Assembly (NCBI GenBank): GCA_951640195.1
Contig: OX621164.1
Location: 3,453,098 to 3,517,097 of the forward strand
Origin: Porpolomopsis calyptriformis
Lineage: Eukaryota; Basidiomycota; Agaricomycetes; Agaricales; Hygrophoraceae
DNA: 64,000 nucleotides
Direction: 5' to 3'
The first letter of the stretch is position 1. The number at the start of each line of letters is the position of its first letter. Positions 56,655 to 64,000 of this stretch are shown in pieces. Below the pieces are notes generated by a model that saw nothing but the letters and a program-made list of their open reading frames with translations, did no database searches and was not told where the DNA came from. Made by a program: the position numbers and the translations under genes.

Positions 56655-56768
56655 TGTTGGAAGTCGCGCAATCCGTAGTGTACAATTTGTATTAGTAATC
56701 ATCGTGGTATCATCAACGAGTCGTCCACCACCACGTCGGCAGCCAGGGTAGCTCGTCAAATCTCAACA
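56655..56768 (+). repeat. 5' LTR of the copia-type element
   Basis: 114 bp, TGTTGG...CAACA. Confidence 0.93.
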
Positions 56769-56782
56769 GGTTATGAGCCCTG
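56769..56782 (+). promoter_or_regulatory. Primer-binding site for the initiator tRNA-Met anticodon arm
   Basis: GGTTATGAGCCCTG is the reverse complement of CAGGGCTCATAACC, the anticodon stem-loop of fungal initiator tRNA-Met. Priming from an internal (half) tRNA is known in Ty5 and Drosophila copia. Confidence 0.75.
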
Positions 56783-58045
56783 GTCGCGCGGAACCCGAGC
56801 ACGCTACCTGTCTGCCAAGATGACGAAAAGAAGATAGCCTATCAAGCAGGCACGAACTTTTTTGTAGGGCCGAAACAAGACCCAGCCCCAGACGACTGAG
56901 GGCACGGCGACCTCTTAATTGAGGTACGCACCACCGTTCACCACTCTCCGACCAATCCAGATGGGACCCAACCTCGAAATCGAACCGCGAAGAGCGAGAG
57001 CTGCAAGGAGCGAGCCATGAAGAACCGCTATAGGAATCCACGATAAGACATCAACTAGCGATGCACTCGGATTAGGGGGATACGTGCAATACAATGTCGA
57101 GAGGACGTTAAGCGGAACGATACCGCAGAAGGCACCACCCAAGATAAGACCGCGGAATAGATAAACTGAAGGAGAAACCCACGTCAGGGAGATACAGACG
57201 AGAACCCCAGACCGGACTAGCACACCAGCGACTGGATACTCTAAAGGACACCCGCCCAGCTACCAGCACCCAACCCCTCGAGCGAACTGCCAAGCAAACC
57301 CTTCCATGCTGCCCGGGGAGATGAAGAATGACGAGTAGGAGGATGTTAACTCCGGTATCGAGAGAGCTATCGACAGCCCTCTACCGAACCCTCCGAAGTA
57401 TACCAAGACCAACCGCTCGAACAGAATATAGCCTCAATAGTGACCATCAATGTACTACGTCCGTCTACCACTGCTTACTGAGAAGCACCGAAAGGGACAG
57501 CCGACAACCGGATCGACTGTTGCCCCTCGAGCCAGCCAGCACCGAAAACAAGCTGCCAACTAGAGTAAGACGGAACCACCCACTAGTGCCGAGAACAAGA
57601 CACCACCTAGTACGAGAACTAGAAGCAATCATGTAAGCCACTGGAAGCGCATCGCCTTAAGCCCAAGCTGTGAGCCAGAGACAAGAGCCTGAACCAGGCA
57701 ACGAGCGAACATCCGTAACGATGGAAAACTAAGTTCTGTCTGAAATGACACTAAAACTACGACATGTCCACTACGTACCAGGACACCCATATCGAAGGAG
57801 TGAATATATATGGCGACATGAACATCGATGATATATGAATACCGACAACAACCCTTTACCGACCAAGCTGCCAAAGTCAATGACTAAGACAATCGCTAGA
57901 ACAGCCCAGACAGTGCATCCAACACCAAGAGCTGTCAGAGGACCAAGAGGCCGAGGAAAAGGAAAGAGAAGAGTATACGCCAAACCCACGGGATATGAGA
58001 GTCACGCCGCCGACTCCACTTGCCCATATTGCCAACAACAATGAA

Positions 58046-58225
58046 CCAGAAGTACGACGGAGAGGGACCGTCCACAAAGAACCCCAGAGGTTGTACCGAC
58101 AACCAGAGCTTTACGACGGAGAGGGGCCGTCCATAAACCAACCCGGAAGGTTGCACCGACAACTAGAGCCTTGCGATGGAGAGGGGCCATCAGTAAACAA
58201 ACCCGGAAGGTTACTGCGCCAACCT
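58046..58225 (+). repeat. Three copies of a 59-60-bp tandem repeat inside the copia-type element
   Basis: Each copy holds ACGACGGAGAGGGGCCGTCC or a close variant, then AACCCGGAAGGTT and RCCGACAAC. Copies start near 58,054, 58,113 and 58,173. Confidence 0.75.
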
Positions 58226-60289
58226 GAATGTCTGTAACGACACTAAACTATCGTGCTATCAATATGAAGCTAAACGGCAACATCTATACCTGGAAATGAA
58301 AGATAACGACTACCCGAGTCCTCTGTCTAATTGCTACTGGCACAGAGACTGAACCCACTAACCCCAAAGCTGAAAACCAGCGAAAACCGCAACCGAAGCC
58401 TAGGAGGCAACACTGGCTGAACTCAAGCCATTGTAACCAAAGCCCTCTGGAACAAGGATCTCCAGCTAAGAGACGAGGAAAAGGAAAGTGGAGAATATAT
58501 CAGCTCCCAGAATACCAGATGAAAAGCTACGAATGATGACGAACATCCTGATGCCGAAACCCTGATTACGCGCCAGCAAGAACCACGTCCCAGACCCCAA
58601 CGGAAAGCTGCAATAGGAACACGAGAAGGCACAGTGATACAAGCTGCCGAAGATATATGCCAAGCCTAACGCGCAAGAAGTACGACCCAGCCAATGCACC
58701 CAAAGATGTCAACCACGCCCTGCCGAAGGGAATACACAACCTGACCACCCACCAACCAGACCCGAGGAAGTGACAACGGAGTTATCCCGACACAGTCACT
58801 GACCACCAGCTGCCACCACCATCTACACGGAAGACTAGCCACTATGTGTGCGCACCTGAAAATCCCGTATATTGATATGCATGGTGCAAGGGGGTGAAAT
58901 GAGTTTATGCCCCACGCAATGCTGATGCACAGAAGAGGCGCAACAGAGTAAGCTGCCTCACACACGATGTACATGGAAGTACCGCTGGCGTCGCAGGAAA
59001 GAGTACCGCTCCGAGAGCGGGAAACCCCATGGATGAAGAACCCAAGCTGACAATAGAAGGACAACACCTCACATACCCTACCACTAATGCGCCAGCCCAT
59101 GGAACCAGAGCAAGCGTAAAAAGAAAAGGGATATGAAGAAGAAGGCAAAGGAGGACTGAATGCTGACCCATCGACACCAGCTCCAAAGGGAAACGCGATA
59201 TCAATACCCACCCGAGACAGAGCTAGCACTACACTATGCGTGCACGTCCATCCATCCATTCCCCACCTACCCACATTGCCATTTATTAAATCACTCTACC
59301 TGTCACCCAGACGACTGCGTGAATACACGCACACATGGATTGAAGTCACACAACTCTGGAAGAAGAAGCTGAAATGACTTACATGCTACATGGCCACTGT
59401 TAAATCACTGAGACGTACCACCGAAAGGCCGACAAGGACCAAACCTAAGTGGCAAGTGATCAACCTCCCAATCCCGCCTAAGCCAAGTACGCAGCTACCA
59501 CATACGCAACTGAAGAAGCTATCCTGCACCATACCATCCCTCCAGAACCCCGACACCTTATCCCAACCCCTCGCAAACAGACACCACCAGATGATAACGC
59601 ATCTGCAACGATGTAAAACTAGGCTACATCCGCAATGACATTAAACTACAATAGCATCTACTGATTCGACAAATGCCATTACTGCCCGCCATTCACCCAA
59701 TGGACAAAGCCCCACACCGAAACCCACAGCAATGGAAGACCCACCACTGTCGCTTTCACCACCATATGTGAAGAAACCTTGAGCGCCATCGCGAGCGCAG
59801 GGAATCCATGATCAGCCGACAAAACCTAGCTGCGCAAACCCTGTACATGCGTGCTAAAGGACCAAGAACTTGAAAACATACAAATCCCCAATCATACCAT
59901 CACCATGCTGCTACAAGACTATGAATGCGACACCCACCCATACCAGATGAAGATCCTGCTTATGCGTTGTCAAGGACACCGCAAATGTTAAGGCTGCAAT
60001 GGATGCCGGACTGCAGTGAGTGAATGCTCCTGGTTGACAGGCTGTTGTGAGCTGGCTAGACATGTCATACGCTGAGACGATGACCTCTGAGCTACCAGAG
60101 AGAACGCCAACTGATGCAGGGACTCCAAACCCGAGATGAACCCAAACGATAGGTACGATCGGAACTTTCGAAGCCCACCTTTTTTATTCCTGGTCAACCC
60201 CATTCCATAATCACTCTAATCTATATTACATGTATGGATTAAGGGGGTGTACACTGAAACCTCTACAGCCACTATGGCTTGAGGGGGTG

Positions 60290-60403
60290 TGTTGGAAGTC
60301 GCGCAATCCGTAGTGTACAATTTGTATTAGTAATCATCGTGGTATCATCAACGAGTCGTCCACCACCACGTCGGCAGCCAGGGTAGCTTGTCAAATCTCA
60401 ACA
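60290..60403 (+). repeat. 3' LTR of the copia-type element
   Basis: 114 bp, one base different from the 5' LTR (GCTTGTC instead of GCTCGTC). Confidence 0.93.
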
Positions 60404-60895
60404 ATTTTAAGGATTCTACAACAATCTACAGAAAGCTACACAGTACTCTGTAGAACTCTGTAGATTGACTGATCTACACAGACACATAACCTTTTCTACA
60501 ACTATCTACAGTCCAACTACAAGTAACTATGTAGTTTCCTGTAGACATATCGGGTTTTGCTGATGTGGGCAAGTCAGACATGAGTTGGATGTGGATGGCA
60601 GCGTTCTTGTGAACATATGGATGGCTCCAGACATTGATCCTATCTTGTCGATGGCGTTTGACCTCAGCTGACGACTGGATAGGAACCTGTGAATAGCATG
60701 GTACCGTAAATAAGTTTGAAGCATTCTGCGAAATAAATATTCTCACCCGGTAGCTGTACCACTAGTCGATGAATCCAGGACGGTCGCAGTTCCGATAGAG
60801 AACGAACCAGTGGATGCACAAACATCGCTGTGTTACTGGAGGAGTGAGTTAGTCGACGCAAAGGCTTGAAAAGTGAATTTGATGTTATAGATCAA
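60404..60895. other. Gap with many CTGTAG/CTACAG words
   Basis: Between 60,415 and 60,545 CTACAG and CTGTAG recur about ten times and could form small hairpins. The rest should hold the promoter of the chromate-type transporter. No gene seen. Confidence 0.5.
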
Positions 60896-62828
60896 ATGTC
60901 TGCCATCTCACCTTCACCTCTCTCTCTTTCCGCTCGCCTGACAGAAATAGCCCGCAGAATCGGACCACTCGGTTTCATCGGTTTTGGTGGTCCACAAGTT
61001 CACGTCGTCCTCTTCCGGAGACTCTTCGTGCTCTCAAAACAGGCATGGCTCGACCCCCTCACGTTTGCAGACCTATTTGCGCTCAGTGGATCTCTCCCCG
61101 GTCCCGGTAGCACACAATTGCTCTTCTCTATTGCGTTAGTCCGCGGCGGCGCTTTAGCAGGCTGGTTTGCCTTCTTCCTTTGGTCGTAAGTGTTTTTCCG
61201 AATATCGAAATCGACTCATCAAGAACCCGTTAACCAGATTACCAGGAGCACTGGGGGTGCGCCAATCAATACCATTCAGCCTACATGAGCCATACGTGGC
61301 CAACTTATCATGTCTTTCGCTATTATCTTTCTCCTGCAGATGTTCCTCCTCGCAATAGCCGTCAAACACATCCCATCCTCTCTACCGCCCCTGGTACTTG
61401 CACTCCTTACGGGGCTGAACGCAGCGGCAGTCGGCCTCATTTTCTTGGCAGCCTACAAGCTCACCCAGCTGACGGCTGTGGACTCGGTCACTCGTATCAT
61501 CCTCTTCTCAACAGCTGCGATAGGCACATGCTACTCCTCCACTTGGCTCTTTCCTGTGCTCACCGTCGGAGGGGGGATCACAACTTTGGTGTGGGACCTA
61601 GACCGTGTACAGAATATCCTCAGGATGTTCAAGAAAAGATTCGGGCGATTGTCTAGAATGCGGCGGCCACGCGAGCACGCCGAGAATGATCATCAAGATC
61701 AGCTCTCAGGCTCCAGACATCAAGAAGTCCCTCCCGAGGAGCTTGAGCTTCGCAATCTAGAGACGCCATTGCCTTCCGGGCAGAATGAAGATAGTCAAGG
61801 CAATTTTGATAAGCACAAAGCCGTACCCTACCAGCAGACCAGAGTTCCCACACCACCTGTCGAAATGGCGTCCTTACATCGGCGACAAGTCACCACAACC
61901 ACCGAAGTCCCCCCAAAGGAAATCACACTACCGTCAGAAGTTACCGCGACTCCAATCAATTTCCGTCTCTCGATCGCTCAATCCCTTTTCCTTGTAGCTG
62001 CTTTCGTCTGCATTCTGATCACGGTCCTAGTCTTACAAGCCACACTCCCTCATCCCTCTGTGGAGCTCAAACTATTCACCAACCTGTTCGTAGCAGGCAC
62101 TATTCTTTTCGGTGGAGGACCAGTTGTTATTCCTCTCCTTCAGGTAACCCCGTGATGTTCTCTTTTCATGTCCATTTGCTGACCTCCTTCGACTGAGAGT
62201 GCATACTTTACTCACCTTACTACCATTAGGGATACACTGTCACCCCTGGTTGGGTCAGCACTAAAGACTTTCTATTCGGATTTGCTATCTTGCAAGCTTT
62301 TCCCGGTCCCAACTTCAATTTTGCTGTCTTTCTTGGAGCCCTGACGTGAGTGCAACCCTTTTCATTCATATATTCCTTCGCTACTAACTCCCTCCACCTC
62401 AAGTCTCCCACACAACCCCATTGTAGGCGGCATCCTTGGCTTCCTAGCGATATTTTCTCCTGGTCTAATCCTTAAATTTGCGCTGTTACCTGCTTACCGG
62501 ATCTTCAGAGATAAAAAGCCGACAAGGAGTGCCTTAAGGGGTCTCAACAGCGCTGCTTCGGGACTTGTTTGGACTTCAGTCTTTCGTTCGTCTACCCTTC
62601 CCATCTTTTTTCAATCCATTCCCTCACGCTGTCCAAACAGGTTTATGGAAAGTTGGACTTTTAGCGGTCAACTCTCAGACAAAGTCTCTCGAGACATCTG
62701 GTTACTGGGTTGTCATAGCCGGGGCGTCGTTTGCTGCATCGGAGTGGTTTTCTTTGCAGCCGCCAGTGGCGATCCTCTGCGGCTCCATCGCAGGACTAAT
62801 CTATGGTGCAGTTAAGGGTCAACCGTAA
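60896..62828 (+). CDS. Chromate-type anion transporter (CHR family), two-domain form
   Basis: Membrane transporter of the ChrA superfamily; members export chromate or related oxyanions. Exons: 60896-61185, 61238-61256 (19 nt), 61340-62143, 62230-62345, 62404-62585, 62641-62828. The first half has GPLGFIGFGGPQVH, QAWLDPLTFADLFAL, SLPGPGSTQLLFSIALVRGG and WSLPGALG; the second half repeats the layout: LFGGGPVVIPLLQGY, GWVSTKDFLFGFAI, QAFPGPNFNFAVFLGAL. Between the halves lies a long charged loop (about residues 200-300). Ten or so membrane helices. Ends GLIYGAVKGQP. The start at 60896 (MSAISPSPLSLSARL) sits just before the conserved block; upstream codons are possible. Substrate is not proven. 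Confidence 0.88.
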
Positions 62829-63612
62829 AAGTGCATGAAATAGCACGTCGTAACTTCTAGTGAAAGGATTATCGGACCTGAACGGGAATCGAACGGAAGG
62901 GGAGACAGAAAGCGAGGTGGTTGTCGAGCTGGGTATGGATGTGAGAGGGAAGGTCCATTGCATCATCGTTTTCGTTGTCCAACTCGATGTGCGTAGAGGT
63001 AGAACAGTCACTATCCATATTCACGGATAGCTGAGTCGGTAGCATAGTGGATTGGCGACCTAGTTATAATTATTATGTAACAATGAAACCAGCCTGATCT
63101 CTAACCGCTCACCATCCTTCCGTACGGGACATTGGTGTCTCGTAAATCACCATAGACAAGATCCTGGTGATGGAAAGATTGAACCAGGCTCGACAGAAAA
63201 GTTAGGAGCCGAAAAGGAATGGATTGCTTGTTCAATTCCTAGAAAGCGCGATACCCAGTCATATAGTTCGTTACGATCATTGACCAATGGCCATCGAGTT
63301 TCCCACAACCACGGAGGGTTGGGGCCAATTCCATTGGTCAGAAGTTCACAATTTCGAGATCTGTGGTTGCAAATGCGGGATAGCGGGTGCGGATTCGAGT
63401 AGTTTTCTGCTACCTTGAATGACTCGGATAGAAGTCAGGATATGAAGTAGGACTGGTACATACCTAGAGCTGAAGGACTCAAGCAGCTTCATGAGCGTTG
63501 CGGAAACTTATCCACGTTGGTCGAAACGGTCTCAGATCTAAGGACATTTAGCCGGCGACGAGCGACAACACGAGCAAGTCTCCATTGAACGTAAAAAACA
63601 ACAGAAGTACTA
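62829..63612. other. Intergenic between convergent genes
   Basis: Only short frames on either strand; it holds the 3' ends of the transporter (plus) and coatomer beta (minus). I checked for a tRNA near 63,030 (AGTCGGTAGCATAGTGG) and found no arms that fold. Confidence 0.5.
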
Positions 63613-64000
63613 TCACGCAGGTGGTTTGACATTTTCCTTTTGTGCTGCCAAAGAGAGAATCCAAAAATCAATCACAACGAGCCCTGTATATGAAAGGAAA
63701 ATGAAACCCTCACCAATCGTAATATGGTCACCTAATGAAAGTGCAATTCCTTGCGTTTTACTCCGAATACGGACATGCCCAGTGATGGTCCCCGCCTCCG
63801 TCTTTTCGATACTCAAATTGGCGAGAGCATCCTCGCCTGCAACAAGTAACCATCCACGATTCAAAAAAGGGATAGCAGCCAGAAAATAGAGTGGACCTCA
63901 CAAAATAAGCTGCGCGCATACATGTTCGCCGATAGGAAATCACAATCTCCCGAGGTAGCACCTTCCGGTGTCAAGCAGGACATATTTGTGGCCTTCGTGA
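63613..64000 (-). CDS. SEC26: Coatomer subunit beta (beta-COP/Sec26), C-terminal part; runs off the right edge
   Basis: Subunit of the COPI vesicle coat, active at the Golgi. The last three exons are in the window: 64000-63902 ([18 protein letters not shown], then [10 protein letters not shown]), 63836-63714 ([36 protein letters not shown]) and 63644-63613 ([10 protein letters not shown], stop). These line up with the end of human COPB1 (NMKCLTPEKALSGYC, LYARSIFGEDALANVSIEK, TGHIRIR.K.QG.ALSLGDK). At the first joint the codon gives Cys where relatives have Gly (F-C-E-D). Introns of 65 and 69 nt. The appendage domain and the N-terminal trunk lie outside. Confidence 0.93.

Larger units (their letters stand above)
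56655..60403 (+). mobile_element. Non-autonomous copia-type LTR element with 114-bp LTRs
   Basis: LTRs 56655-56768 and 60290-60403 start TGTTGGAAG, end CTCAACA and differ at one base (C/T). Target duplication ATTTT (56650-56654 and 60404-60408). A primer site GGTTATGAGCCCTG follows the 5' LTR, and a polypurine GAGGGGG precedes the 3' LTR. The 3.5-kb inside has no gag or pol frame; the longest open frames lack any domain. It fits a large non-autonomous element (LARD-like, but with LTRs as short as those of TRIMs). The single LTR difference points to a recent insertion. Confidence 0.88.

Noticed and set aside
56655..60403. Decayed copia pol inside the short-LTR element
   Set aside because: I looked for the integrase and RT motifs on both strands and saw none, so I call it non-autonomous.
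63020..63110. A tRNA gene suggested by AGTCGGTAGCATAGTGG
   Set aside because: No B-box at the right distance and no stems that pair.

Overview
The window looks like a chromosome segment of a filamentous basidiomycete, most likely an Agaricomycete. Its genes are broken by many short introns (mostly 45-70 nt, GT...AG), the gene families are fungal (Zn2Cys6 factor, DUF4436, Gfd2-like exonuclease fold, AAA-ATPase-like/PD-(D/E)XK, NACHT remnant), and the accessory part is packed with LTR retrotransposons. All gene models were spliced by eye from family conservation; there is no transcript evidence.

Left gene block (1-7,000): the 5' part of the RNA cytidine acetyltransferase Kre33/NAT10 (minus, runs off the left edge), divergent from an EPT1/CPT1 phosphotransferase (plus), then a Zn2Cys6 transcription factor (minus).

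Repeat island (about 7,100-40,200): a NACHT-like remnant; a 733-bp inverted-repeat DNA element with a 7-bp target duplication; a pogo-like transposase fragment; and a dead AAA-ATPase-like/PD-(D/E)XK gene split by a 6.8-kb Ty3/gypsy chromodomain element (A, minus). These are followed by an inverted minisatellite and a tRNA-like piece. A second copy of the A family (B, plus, 8.9 kb) carries two later insertions: a 576-bp solo-LTR-like piece and a 1,713-bp piece that holds an intact, spliced, antisense 247-aa gene. A third gypsy element of another family (C, minus, 6.8 kb) has nearly identical LTRs. A, B and C all carry an extra ORF between the chromodomain and the 3' LTR, and all show a Tf1-like self-primer that covaries with its primer site.

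Right gene block (about 40,600-64,000): a hypothetical ORF, a coiled-coil protein, a Pumilio protein of the Jsn1/Puf2 type, a DUF4436 membrane protein, the ubiquitin-ribosomal protein L40 fusion, a Ctr-type copper transporter, a cytochrome b561-like protein with one in-frame stop, a Gfd2-like DEDDh protein, a 3.7-kb non-autonomous copia-type element with 114-bp LTRs and a half-tRNA primer site, a chromate-type transporter, and the C-terminus of coatomer beta (Sec26), which runs off the right edge.

The housekeeping genes at both ends (rRNA/tRNA acetylation, phospholipid synthesis, ubiquitin/ribosome, COPI) do not form a pathway. They frame a repeat-rich island whose layered insertions can be ordered: dead ATPase gene, then element A; element B, then its two inserted pieces.
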